Positions 53,270-64,000 of a stretch of DNA of 64,000 nucleotides are shown piece by piece. The translations under genes and the position numbers were made by a program. Source of the stretch: Asterella californica. Lineage: Eukaryota > Streptophyta > Marchantiopsida > Marchantiales > Aytoniaceae. Positions within the stretch are counted from its first letter, which is position 1. Each line of letters opens with the position of its first letter. Location: the NCBI GenBank assembly GCA_036924285.1, contig JAYKYS010000002.1, forward strand, positions 43,973,501 to 44,037,500, read 5' to 3'. Under the pieces are notes generated by a model. It saw only the letters and a program-made list of their open reading frames with translations. It was not told where the DNA came from and searched no databases.

Positions 53270-56200
53270 ATGGGTACTCTCTCTCCCATGAGATCGAGAC
53301 TGATTCGAGACACACCATGTCCGGTGTGCAATCAGTTATTTACCTCGCAAGGGGTAAAATCTCATGTGGGAAAGATGCACAAGAGCTATGATACGACCAC
53401 ATGGGATGCCCAGGTTAGTCGAGATCAGAGGTCTACACGTGCAGTCATTATGGCACCATTAGCTCTTCTTCATGGAGTCCCTCCAGAGTCGTGGGAGTGG
53501 TTGAGAGTCCACACTGGCACTATTCTGAGTTTGTTCGAGACGAGTTTCCCTTGTCCGCGTTTGTTCCATCGGTTACCTCGTGCTCTCCATGACAAGGTCA
53601 GACAGGCATTCCGTCTACCTCTCGACATGTTGGCACGGAACATCAAGGACGAGGCGGCGTGGTTACTATTTCTCTTACTTCCTCGTTGGTGCCTCCGTTA
53701 TACTCGAGGCGGCAAAGGAGGACATCGGGAGGTGGCGACCCATCTTTGGAGATTCCGTGCAGGTGATTGGGCGGGCGGCCTTACAGGAGGAATCAGTCCG
53801 TGCGGTACGAGGTAGGAGTGAGTCTGTCTCTACACGTGATGTCTCATCTTCCGCTCGCATACGACGCTGTAGGATGTTAGGTCAGGTTGGAGAGTACAGT
53901 AGAGCTGCTAGAGCACTGCATCCTTTGTCATTGACCTGTCCTACTGAGGAGACGATCGCTGCGTTGCGTCTTCTTCACCCCTCACCGGGTGATCCCTCAC
54001 CACCTGAGGTTCAGGACTATCAGCCTGAGGAGCCATTATGTCTCGATGGATCTTTGTTTGTCCATGCCTTGTGTACAGCTCCACGCCTATCCTCTGGAGG
54101 TCTGTCTGGGATGGTCTACGAGCACCTACTGGATTGTTTTCAGACAGACGATCCCTCTAGTGGTTTCACGGAGCTTTTTCAGGTAGCAGCAGCAGTAGCT
54201 CAGGGACATATTCCTCAGTCTATAGCTCAGGTACTAGGGACAGCTAGACTTTTGGCCATGACGAAGGATGGTGGAGGGATTCGACCGATAGCCATCGGCG
54301 AGATTCTCTTACGACTTATCAGTCGTACCATTGTCCTTCAGCTTCGAGATACTTTTCAGGACCACCTTTGCCCACATCAGTTTGGAGTTGCGACGCCGGG
54401 AGGTTGTGAGTCTATGTCTTTCGGCATTAGGGCTCTCTTGGACATCCATCCCGATTGGGTTGTCGTACAAGTGGACGTGGAAAATGCTTTTAATAGCGTT
54501 TCTCGCGCTTTCATCTTTAGGGAGCTCATGGATGGCGGAGGAACTCTAGCGGGTTTGGTCCCTTTCGTGCGATCGTTCTATGGTTCTCCTTCTTCTCTTT
54601 ACTACCAGCATGGTCATACGATAGAGGGAGTTTCAGTCATCATCTCCGCTACAGGTACTCGTCAGGGAGATCCTTTGGGCGGACCCCTCTTTGCTTTAGC
54701 TCACTACAGAGCTCTCTTGGCCACCGCCTTGGCTGCTCCAGGTTGTGTTTTTTCATCTCTAGCTGATGATACGCACATCGTAGGTCCGGCAGACCAAGTC
54801 GGAGTTGCCTTTGACCACCTTGTCTCTCAATTGGTCTTGGTAGGGCTGAGGGTGAAGGTGTCAAAGTGCAAGGCTTGGTCTCCCATAGATATACCGCCGG
54901 ACCTACAGCTCCCGGAGGGATTTGTTATCCCTACAGATGGTTTACGCATTCTCGGAGTACCTGTGAGTACAGAGGACTTTGTCTATCGATTCTTAGATGT
55001 TGCCCTGGCGGAGGACGTCTTGCATATTGAGGATCTCCCTATGGTGGAAGATCCTCAAGTTGCCTTTGGCATTCTTTACTCTTCCATTGCACGGCGTCCT
55101 AGTTACTTACTCCGCACAGTACCTCCATCGTCTACTTCATCTCGCGCCTTTGAGAGTTTGATAGGAAGATCATGGGAGTGTTTGGCGACATCATAGGACC
55201 GGGGACTTTTGACTGTGTGACAGGACCTCTCGCACGTAGACAGACATCTTTGCCGATATCATGTGACGGGGTGGGCTTATTATCCATGGAGGAGACTGCT
55301 CCGGCAGCTTTTTTGGGTAGTTGGGCCCTCTCAACACCTTGGCTTTGTTGTCGTTTTCTCGTGCGAGATAGACCTATTCTGGAGAGCTACGTGACAGAGG
55401 TAGAGGATGGTTCTTACCCACTACAGATGTGTCTCCGTGAGGCAAGAGATGGCCTGACTCTTGAGGCACGTGAGGCACACCTCGATTTGATACCTTAGCT
55501 ACCGATGGATCTCGCGGACTACAGTCATCTCTGACGGGGCATCACTTTCAGCAGGTTCTCCATGCTCTCTTAGTGGATCCTTCCATCTCACGAGATACTA
55601 GAGCTCGACTCCGCTCTTGTTCGGACAAGGGCGCATGCTCTTGACTCATAGCTCGACCTTGCATTAGAGCGTTTCGACTCGCACCGACTATCTTCTCTAC
55701 AGCGATGAGGTTCCGTCTAGGCTTGGTCCAGCCTGTTGCTTCGGCACTATCCACTTGCGAGTGCGGTGTCTCACTCGACACATCAGGTCGTCATCTTGCT
55801 CGATGTCCTCATGGTGGAGAGCGGATAGCTACCCACGATGCCATCAGAGACGTCGTGTTTGCTTAGCACGGGAGAGCGGTCACATGACGTGGAGAGAGCG
55901 TTGGTACGCCCTTCAGACAGGAGGATCAGTGAGAGCTGACTTGTACATGATGAGAGAGGATCAGGTCTCAGTGGCTGATGTGGTTATCACGGATCCGACA
56001 CAGGACTCAGTGGCGGCACAGGTGATCACCCATTCCTCAGGATGGGCTGCAGGCGTGGCGACAGCAGCGAAAGTCACCAAGTATAGGGGTATGCAAGTGG
56101 GACGTCGCTTCATCCCCTTAGCTTTGGAGATATAGGGATGGACAGGCTTGGAGTTCGACGTCTTTCTGAGAGACTGTGCTAGAACCTATCATGAGAGGTG

Positions 56201-56420
56201 TCAAAGGGTACCACTTTCTCTTTCTTTCTGCGCCACTTTCTTTAGGCAGCGAGTTTCCATAGCTCTACAGAGAGCTTTAGCAAGAGCCGTTCTCAGAAGA
56301 ACAATCGCAGTAGGTGATGTCTCTTCAGGTGCGTCAGTTGTTTGTAAGGTTACTGACTTTCTAGTCTCCGACATTATATGTGCGACAGGCGATTCTAGAG
56401 CTACTGATAACGGGGCTTAG
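53270..56420 (+). pseudogene. Non-LTR retrotransposon relic: C2H2 finger, RT, CCHC, REL-type endonuclease
   Basis: Frame 53270-53815 starts with a C2H2 finger, CPVCNQLFTSQGVKSHVGKMH (CX2CX11HX4H). A shift near 53680 leads to 53580-55196, an RT domain: QVDVENAFNSV (motif A), GTRQGDPLGGPLFALA (B), SSLADDTHIVG (C), VKVSKCKAW (D). A second shift near 55180 continues in 55172-55498. About 55740 has CECGVSLDTSGRHLARC (Cys 55756, Cys 55762, His 55792, Cys 55804) followed by THDAIRD. A further shift leads to 55755-56135, with RADLYMM, VADVVITDP and KVTKY, then a stop and 56148-56420. N-terminal finger, one RT and a C-terminal CCHC plus PD-(D/E)XK-like nuclease is the plan of R2/NeSL/CRE-type site-specific elements, not of the L1 and RTE elements common in plants. 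At least four lesions. Confidence 0.75.
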
Positions 56421-57112
56421 CCTCGATGTTCTTCCCTTCGGGGTGGTTGTTGCTTGGCCTTTCGGGTCCTTCATTCCCTTGTGAGGCTTGATGGGGTCTT
56501 CCCATCCGTTTGCTATTCATTGGGTCGCGTGTACTTCCTCTAATGATTGGAAGGAAAGCGGGACCGCCACAGCAACTCGACGAGAATAGGCTAGTTTCTC
56601 GTTCCTCGTTTCTCGTTCCTCGTCCTGTTAAATAAAACGGGCAACAGGGTTCCACAACTCTTTCCCTGTGACGAGAAAAGGTTTCGACATGACTCAGAAA
56701 AGTTGTTTCTTATGGGAAGTAAGAAAACTCTCGTGTACACCATCTTAGGCTGAAGTAAGAAAACTCTCGTGTACACCATCTTAGGCTGAGGATGCTCTTT
56801 GTTTCAAAAGTCGAATTCGACAAAGCTTTACTATCTTGCATAACGCTCGGGCTCTCAGTGGGTGGCCTTGACTGCCAGGCTACGTTAGTCTTCAGCCTTA
56901 AGTCACACAATACCAAAATTGTCCACCGGCTTGCTAGCAAACCAATCCGCACCGTTGATAAAATTACTACTGAATAGATGAAAGGATAGATATAGATAGA
57001 CAGATATGGATAGATATTAACGATGACTCACCAGACTGAAGGTAGCAAGCCTTAGCCCACTACAAAGCTACGACTTCCTGATGCTCTAGACAATGGAAGA
57101 GAGCACGACAAA
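56421..57112. repeat. Tail of the non-LTR relic and simple repeats
   Basis: 56590-56625 has repeated CTCGTTCCTCGTTT-like units. 56716-56787 is a perfect tandem duplication of 36 bp starting GAAGTAAGAAAACTCTCG. 56985-57015 is a GATA-rich run. No gene. Confidence 0.7.
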
Positions 57113-57160
57113 GTCAACATGAGCAAAAGTTTGCTCCATGTTGACTAAACCCTAAACCCT
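57113..57160. repeat. Hairpin joined to a telomere-like motif
   Basis: 57113-57145 is an imperfect inverted repeat (GTCAACATGAGCAAA against TTTGCTCCATGTTGAC, one extra base, tiny loop). It runs directly into AAACCCTAAACCCT (57147-57160), two units of the plant telomere repeat. Confidence 0.8.
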
Positions 57161-57593
57161 ACTCCCTGCTTGCGGTCTCGACCGGTCTCAAGGTTACATC
57201 ATGATCGAGCGCTGCTTGTAGTTGCCGTGCAAGTAAAGTAATCAGTTCAGATTAACGTGAAAACATAAACATAAACTTTGGAAGAACGCTAAGACGTCAC
57301 ATTATCAGTATCCACATCGAATCGATTCAGAAACGAACAAGCACCAGTAGAAACAACTGTCAATGTTAGGTGAAGGTCATAACGAACTCTTATGATCTGA
57401 AGTGAAATCATCTGTAAATCGCTCCTCAGTGCAATCAATCGTCCGTTCATGGAAAGTCCAGTTCTAGCATCAGTTTTTACCAAGTAAATCTGACATATCA
57501 CGAAGTTCGTAATAATGCAGCCTAGGAAGAGATAACCACCTGCTCTCATTAAGATACAATTTGGCAATAGCCGGATCACACTCTCAACACTTC

Positions 57594-59738
57594 TCAAAAT
57601 TGAATGGCTAACTCTACAAGATCTTTTCATACATATTAACTGCTCATTTGGATGATATTAAGCTACACTGAAGACAACTTCTTCAGACTAACATGTATCC
57701 GGAATCCAATCTACTCACCTATAGGAGGGGGAGAGGTCGGGAAAAACGCCTCAAACGCGAATACAACCTTGGACACCATACTGATACCTACAAGATATAC
57801 TAAACCTACAAGAACCCTTGGGTAGTCCCCTCTTCTTATGTTCATGACAGCCCCCTTTGATAAATAGCCTCTCTTCCAATATCTGAAGACAGAGAATCCC
57901 ATGAAAGCGGCAAAAACTGGCCATCGAATTGCTGGTCCAGCAACTGCTACTATGGTAGCCACAGCAGGTGCAAACCCCGCTACCGGGTTATATTTCTTCG
58001 CCCCTAGCAAATACGAGGTGAGCCCTACCAAGGCAAGTAGCATAAATTCAGCCGAGATCAACCCCACAACTGCAGCCAACCCTAACACTCCAGCAAAGTC
58101 CAACACATTGCGGCTTGGAAATTTTGGGGACTCTTCGTAGGTTTCCGACACACTTTCTCCCACGAGGAGCACTAAAGTTGAGAGAAAAATTGCAAAAGCA
58201 ACAGGCTGAACAGAGATCGCATCTCCTGCTATCCTGAAGAAGTTGACGACATTTTGGGCCAAAAACCAGAAAACGTCTAGAACTGATTCCAGGGGCTGAC
58301 CTCCCCATTCCAGAGTTTTATAAGCAATTGCCTGTACAGATTCCACGGCCACGACAACCACGAGAATCGCGAGGTTTATCCAGTTTTGAACCTCCCTCCA
58401 AATAATTCCGCGGGCCAAAACCGCAACGATGACACCTACAACCCAAAAAATCATAACCCGGCTCAGCAAAAACATTGACTTAAACCAGAGAATCATGTTA
58501 ACACCCGAGAAACCATGAAGGGAGAGTTGAGTTGGATACCGAATGCAATCAGACCGTAATTCGGAGGGTCCCCTTCATCTTTCATCAGCTCCAGAAATTC
58601 TTCTGGAAGAGATGCTCTCACATACCCATCTGCATCAATCCCAGTCTCGGGATCCACTGGACTCGATCTTTTCTCCCATTTCTGCTTGGATTCCGATTCT
58701 GAGCTTGGCCCTGCCTGAGCCCTAACCAGATATCTTCTTGCAGCTAAAGAGTGCCTATCGATGCTTCTCCTCCCTCCGGCAACGGAGGGCTTCCAGAATG
58801 TCCCAGGAAGAGCTCCATTCTTCCATCTTGTAGACTCATTTCTGGTAACCGCAACTCGCTCCCTGCCTACAACATCCCGACATGATAGTGCCTTCAACTG
58901 GGAGGAACCTGTAAAACTGTGGGTATAATAGAGCGCTCTTAGAGCCCCGAGTCTGCAAGAGCGCTCTGGAGCTGCGGTTGTTCCAAAACCTCCAAATGCA
59001 CCAGCTCGTTTTTTCCCAAGAACGGGAGCACCTGCAAAATTATGACGTAAAACTCAGAGGGAAAATATCACACTTATGACACAGATGACACTCGGCTCGT
59101 GATATTTAAGCAGCAACCAGTTGCTCAACTACGTGAATAACATAAGGGACCTGCACAAAAACCGTATCTGGATAAACAACCTTGAAGCATTAACGAGCGG
59201 ACCTTCTAGTTCTGAAGATAAGAATCCAGAACACGGACATGGGAAGATGTAGTATCGAGGCCCAAACAGTGAAATTTTCTCAAGTATAGTTAACAGATTC
59301 CATAGTTACTCAAATAACAGCTACTTGCAAGTATCAAAAGTCACTGTTTGCACCATATGGTAGCCATTCGCAATACGGTCGAAAAGGGATCGTGAGAACA
59401 TTTGTAGCCAACGTGGAAGACTTTAACGATGTGCTTTCCCTAGTACAGATGAGTTTATATGTTCGCTCAAAGTTGGAGGGGACCAATTCAAACTACACAG
59501 AATCGCAGAAGTTCCTCAAACTGATTCGCATACCAATCCCAAAAGACGGCGAGGAACTTCTGAAAGCAGGTTTTGAAGCCGATGCACCAAATCCTGCAGG
59601 CTGTTTTGAAACAAACACTCCTGTGGCAGTTCCGCTAGCAAAAGGTGAACCCCCTGCCTGCCCAAAAGGAAAGCTCCCAAACGGTTTCGCCGTTACTCCG
59701 AAAGGTGTGCATGCACCGAACGGATTGGAGGAAGCCAT
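57594..59738 (-). CDS. Multi-exon gene: Phe-Gly-rich first exon, plastid-type presequence, multi-span membrane protein
   Basis: Exon 1: ATG 59738 (context ACGATGGC) to 59534, 68 codons plus one base, Phe-Gly/Ser/Pro-rich (SNPFGACTPFG...). Intron 59032-59533 (GTATGC...TTTTGCAG). Exon 2 from 59031 keeps phase and continues AGAFGGFGTTAAP. It then has a basic, Ser-rich stretch with a plausible stromal-cleavage motif YLVRAQA, then the acidic PETGIDADGYVRASLPEEFLELMKDEG, to a stop at 58493. The membrane region (261 codons, 58496 to 57719; several hydrophobic spans, WREVQNWIN, SETYEESPKFPSRNVLDFAGV) is in another frame; the two frames abut, so an intron that I could not place or an indel joins them. 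At 57719 a perfect donor G|GTGAGT ends that exon; a possible last exon is 57594-57613. Plastid envelope or thylakoid location is inferred. Family not named. Confidence 0.6.
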
Positions 59739-61090
59739 CGTTGCCCTGAATGCCGGAGATAATGAAGCTCCAAAAGCTGTTTAAATCCATTCAAACGCGT
59801 CAGTCGAAACAAGCCATGAAGAGCATACACATCAGGCACCTTCATCAAAACCTTCACTAGATAAGTCTTGAACAGCCCCTTCCTTGAAGCTGTCGCGAGC
59901 AAAAGTAAAGCGATTAATACACTTAGATCCAAAGTTCGTCCCGCTTATTAAACAACCTGCTGACAACTGGTCAGCTTATGGACAAAAGACAATAGGCAAG
60001 TGCTTGATTCTAAAGAGTACTGACTAAACCCTAAACCCATAACAAACAGTATGCCACGAGTTTCTTAAGTGCTAAACTGGGCAGTACGTAAACGAGTGAT
60101 AGCTAAAAAATCTGAAGTTCCATCTTTAGATCAGCTGATTGAGGAGCTTAGACAGACTCAAACAGGCACTCCAGATGAATGATCTCAGGTGGAGGTTCAG
60201 AATCCATCCCAACCTTCCCTCTGCACCAGAGGCAAATGAAGTAAAATAATATACCACCTCGTGATGAGCTGACAAGGTGCAAGGGCAAATTCTTAGAGAG
60301 TTCTACCAGACTTCACCTGTTTGTTAATCTCTATGTGGTCTATCACTGTGAATGATTATTCTTAACTTCTTAGATGTCCGAGACTGACAGAGTACCAGTT
60401 TATGTAGTGTAGTAACCTTCCTCTCGCGGAAAGCTTCTTCCGTAAATCAAGGCAAAAGATAATTACGCACCATTTCAGACGAAAATTTCAGTACAACTGG
60501 ATCTGTTTCTAAGGTCCAACGCACGAAAATTTGACTATTACGATCAGGGTCATGATACAACTCCGACAGAAAGTACACATCTGGTAGTATAGCAGTTCGA
60601 TGCAGAAATTATACATGGTAAAGACAATGCCCAGAGTTGCGTAGATTGCGGTGTGGCAACATAATGGAGTGGAGAAAATCTGCTTTCCTGAGATACTGAC
60701 GACAGACTAGTTGGTGTACCTTCTAACTGTCTCCAGCCATGAATGACTAGGTCTGCGAATCACTCGACGAAAGTCCTACTCAGGTCCATGAACCATATAA
60801 CCAGAAGTACTCTCAAGTCGTCTCCAACCCTGCGGACAGCAAGTCCCCGTGCTGTCCCTACACTACGCACGATAGCTTGCATAACATGATTCAGGTAACA
60901 ATAAGACCTACCAGTTCGGAGCAGACTGGGACGACAACGATGGAACCGAACCGGAGCTCCCTAGAACGCGAGGGATGAGGCCTACATATGCAAAATTCAT
61001 ACGTTAGATCTCCTGCCAGAAGCGATTCCCATAAACAGACGATGTAAACCTACGGCCAGCCATCTCCCTATCACGCACCCATCCCTTTTG
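59739..61090. other. Upstream region of the membrane-protein gene, with telo-box
   Basis: TAAACCCTAAACCC at 60025-60038 lies about 290 bp upstream of the ATG at 59738. Telo-boxes (AAACCCTAA) are common in promoters of plant housekeeping genes. The rest has only short frames; I see no other gene. Confidence 0.5.
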
Positions 61091-61490
61091 ATTTCCTTCC
61101 TCAAACTGCACGCCATGGAAACAACGGGTGCAGCACAGACAGCAAGTCGCAGGTGCTCGAGTTTCTCCTAGTCAAAACTTCCGAAGCCTCCATGGCCTAC
61201 CTGTTCATACGAACCTTGCACGAATCGTGCTCCTGGAGCCTGCAGGGATCGCTCTCAAACCAATCTACTCTTCCGGTGTCTCTCTGTCTCTGTACCTCAT
61301 CCTTCCTCATCGTGCAATAGCAGATGATGTGAACAACGATTTAGCATTCCCTTCAGAAAATACGAAGGAAAAGAAGGGCCTTTCCGAGCGCAGAAAGGGG
61401 TCGCCTCACTCACTTAACGGCAACGTCAGAGTAGGTACGACAAATTACAATGGACTCGTCCGGGGTTCTTTCATTTTCCCGGATATGTAA
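61091..61490 (+). CDS. Possible partial gene: lumen-targeting-like frame
   Basis: An open frame to 61490 whose apparent start at 61128 is GTG; an ATG at 61115 lies in another frame, so the true start is unclear. The peptide has a basic, Ser-containing start, then a hydrophobic run VSLSLYLILPHRAIADD, which resembles a thylakoid-lumen signal with an Ala-x-Ala cleavage, then a charged segment (SENTKEKKGLSERRKG). It stops at PDM, where ATGTAAAAG could be a donor. This could be the first exon of a plastid protein or a chance frame. Confidence 0.3.
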
Positions 61491-62833
61491 AAGTTTACAT
61501 AGCAGTAGCAAGTTTACGGCTACGGCGTTTTGGAGACATAACCCTATAAGATCTCCGAGCCACCCTGAACCTCTCATTTCTCGAGTTCATGATGAGCAAA
61601 GAATAACAAATACAGATTTCTTATTCTGTCATAGAATGTTGATATAGTTGAAAGCTATTCACAAGCTTTGCTGTGATTTGTTTCAGTTTAATATAGTTAG
61701 AAGTGACTGAGATGTATATAAAATAAATAATAAAAGAAGTTTCTTACTCTCTCTCCGTCTGACCAAAATATGATGCCCTATGAACTTTTGGGAACTTTGG
61801 CTCGTTAGCTGTTATCGAGGAAACATAGAAATGGTAAATAAAAATCATATACCAAATGAGAAGAATTAATCAAATATTTTATAAAGGTCAAATATTAACC
61901 CATGCTTGGAAACGCGAGAAGACCAAGATATAAACCAGAAGACATGAGTGGACTGTCGCGTGTTAAAGGTACAAATGTGGAAACTTGAAGCTAATATTTA
62001 TATATTAATTTATTGTGATTTAATTTATTACCTAATATTTTCTGCCAAAAAAATTAAATAATAAATATAACCCTTGGAAATTATCTCTTCCATTTTGATG
62101 GAGGAGGTGAATATGCTTACTTGAAGCTATATGTTAGTAAGCATATTTACCTCTGTCAAGAGGACGTGAATATGTAAGGAAGTTAGACTGATCATTATAT
62201 TATTCCTGGAGTTCGTCCGTCTCTTTTCTTAATCATCTGACAATATGAAAAAAAGACTACTTGACATAAAGTAATCTCCCTCCATACGGCGGTGAAAGTT
62301 CGATCAGATCAACCTCACGGATGACTCTATGGTGAGGGTCAAGGTCATCGTTACGGTAGCGGAGTCTCATGACATATTGGTTGGAGGTGTTGTGTTATAC
62401 CTTATGGGTTCGTGATCGACTATTTACGGAGACAACATCTTACATATCAGGTTGATAGTCCGGTGAGAGACAAGTGAGTCTCTTACTAGTGCCGTCCAGT
62501 ATTAGAGTTGGGACAACAGAGCTTACACCAGGGACGATGGCATCCGTTGCAGGGTTCAATTCAATCATCATTTGGCCGGACGAGTTATTAGATAGCAATG
62601 CCCATGCGGAGGATACTCTGATCTTTGAGGAGGTGGAGGACATGCTTAGTATGACTGCGGCAGTACCATCTGCCTTTGATGTTCCACTCTGGAGTTCGAG
62701 TGGAGAGTTGCAGCAGTATGTTGATCGGTTGGTGTAGCAGGCTTGGAGTGAATCCTTGTATCACCAGTAGAGGAACAAAAGGTTATTCCTGCTATTGATC
62801 ATATGACCTTATCATCGTTGGATACGACTTTCA
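61491..62833. other. AT-rich spacer with a foldback
   Basis: 62104-62121 and 62136-62153 are inverted (17 of 18 bases) around a 14-base loop, carrying AATATGCTTACT. 62440-62760 has overlapping frames on both strands that may be further-decayed parts of the Ty3 relic to the right. Otherwise nothing. Confidence 0.55.
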
Positions 62834-63931
62834 TTGTATGGTGGTATCCAAAGGAGTGTGGGTGTGTGTGTGCTGGAGCTGTTTGGAGAGATCAACACAG
62901 TTTTGACTGCGGTATTGCAGACAAGCATACGAGTACAACGATACTTGTATGTGGAGAGAGATGAGATTGCTATACACATCTCATTGCATCATTTGGCACG
63001 CTTGGTGCAGAGATACCGACAACTGATGATATCATGCTCGAAGATCCAAAGTACTGAAGACCTTCACATGTCATACTGCATCAAAGATCTCCTAAGGTGT
63101 CGGCATGTCATACTTATTGGACTTCGTCTGCCGATTGATAAGACAATAGTCTCCACACATCCGTCTATTTGTGTAGTTGCCATACATATCTTTCTTTGCT
63201 GACATAGCTGTGGCATATGCATACTCTCCATGCGACATTTTCATCAACCCAGCCTCCAACAAGTCTTGAGTCCTACTATGGATCAAGGCTCTCTTCATGT
63301 CACTGTATTTGTAGAGACGTCGAAAGATTGGCGTGTCACTAGCCAAGTCGATCCGTATACTTGGTCCCTTCAAGGTATCCAAGTCTTTCATACTGAAGGT
63401 AAAACAATTCATGTAGCTCTTCAGGAATCTTTGAACTCTTCGTCTCTCCTCTTTTATAAGCTTGGGTCCAATCTCTGGCTCCCAAGTATCCTCTGTCACC
63501 ACGCTAGAGGTAGAAGATGAAGTTGTTGACTGTTATATTGCAGCCTCTGGAGCAGTTTCCTTCTGCTCGCCACCAACAACCTCCACCTCCATTATGCAAA
63601 ATACTCCTGCGGTCATAGCTGCAACCTCCACACTCTCTCTTACGATATCACATGATGTCCAAGGATGACGAACTCGCCTTGCCCCCAGTCTTTTACCTCC
63701 ACCGACTCGGTAGACAAAGAGTTCAGAAGTGTCCGAGCAGTAACACCCATCAAATGCATGCATCCGACATTGTTCAGCCAATCCAAGGTTAACAATCCAC
63801 GTCAAGCAGTTCAAGTCCATTGCTTGATCCAATATTTGACGACGTGGAGTCTCTGATATTGAAGCTACTACCGTCGTACTCGTAGAGAAACCCATCGCTC
63901 GCTCTCTCTCATCAACATTGGGCTCTACCAA
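62834..63931 (-). pseudogene. Decayed Ty3/gypsy pol (protease-RT junction to early RT)
   Basis: Frame 63092-63502 has FRRLYKYSDMKRALI, DLLEAGLMKMSHGEYAYAT, KKDMYGNYTNRRMCGDYCLI and YDMPTP, the entry to a Ty3 RT. The same frame runs on past stops with EIFDAV, HVKVFSTLDLRA and YHQL, the next RT block. Upstream, in the same frame, 63533-63931 is open but not recognisable and may be the protease/linker region. Different in wording from Elements 1-3. The element continues beyond the window; no LTR seen here. Confidence 0.75.
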
Positions 63932-64000
63932 CTACTGTAACCGAGCATCTCACACAAGCCTATGTCCTCCATCTCTGTAAGCATATGACGCTGGAAAGCT

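Noticed and set aside
59534..59738. A NUP98-type nucleoporin gene
   Set aside because: FG spacing is similar, but only about 68 codons exist and no autoproteolytic or GLEBS-like part follows; the downstream sequence is plastid-like.
59392..59784. 130-codon plus-strand frame
   Set aside because: Antisense of the FG-rich exon. The minus strand has a better start context, a phased intron and FG continuation in exon 2.

Overview
The window reads as a repeat-dominated stretch of a land-plant nuclear genome. Support: a chromodomain Ty3/gypsy element primed by initiator tRNA-Met, other plant-type Ty3/gypsy elements, a spliced gene for what looks like a plastid-targeted membrane protein, and telo-box and G-box motifs. 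A decayed HUH-type Rep relic and a decayed zinc-finger/REL-endonuclease non-LTR element suggest a non-seed plant (bryophyte or lycophyte grade), but that is an inference of low confidence. I saw no prokaryotic operon, CRISPR array or rRNA gene.

Layout. 1-655 is a truncated, inverted LTR. 656-8331 is Element 1, a chromovirus on the minus strand with three in-frame nonsense codons. 8332-8650 is a pol scrap. 9080-39062 is a nested structure: two very long (about 5.8 kb) LTRs of one family lie head to head around a decayed 1.9 kb centre. Each long LTR carries a sense-oriented reading frame of about 790 codons, and each was later hit by another Ty3 element: Element 2 (10235-17948, broken) in the left arm and Element 3 (29469-38233, apparently intact) in the right arm. 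Each insertion site is still present empty in the opposite arm, which proves the nesting. 39063-39815 holds a gag remnant and a further degenerate LTR of the same family.

From about 39.8 to 57.1 kb the DNA is AT-rich and gene-poor. It holds an acidic 221-codon reading frame with tandem G-boxes upstream (42660-43325, minus), the HUH relic (46161-47098, minus), two SINE-like tRNA-derived sequences, and the non-LTR retrotransposon relic (53270-56420, plus).

57.1-61.5 kb is the most gene-like part. A multi-exon minus-strand gene (about 57594-59738) joins a Phe-Gly-rich first exon to a plastid-type presequence and a multi-span membrane region; telomere-like motifs lie on both sides. The window ends in a decayed Ty3/gypsy reverse transcriptase (62834-63931, minus).

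Relative age from LTR pairs compared by eye: Element 3 youngest (about 1 difference in 916 bp), then Element 2 (about 5 in 800), then Element 1 (about 18 in 1127). The long-LTR family and the HUH and non-LTR relics are older. All identities were judged by eye, with no alignment or database search.
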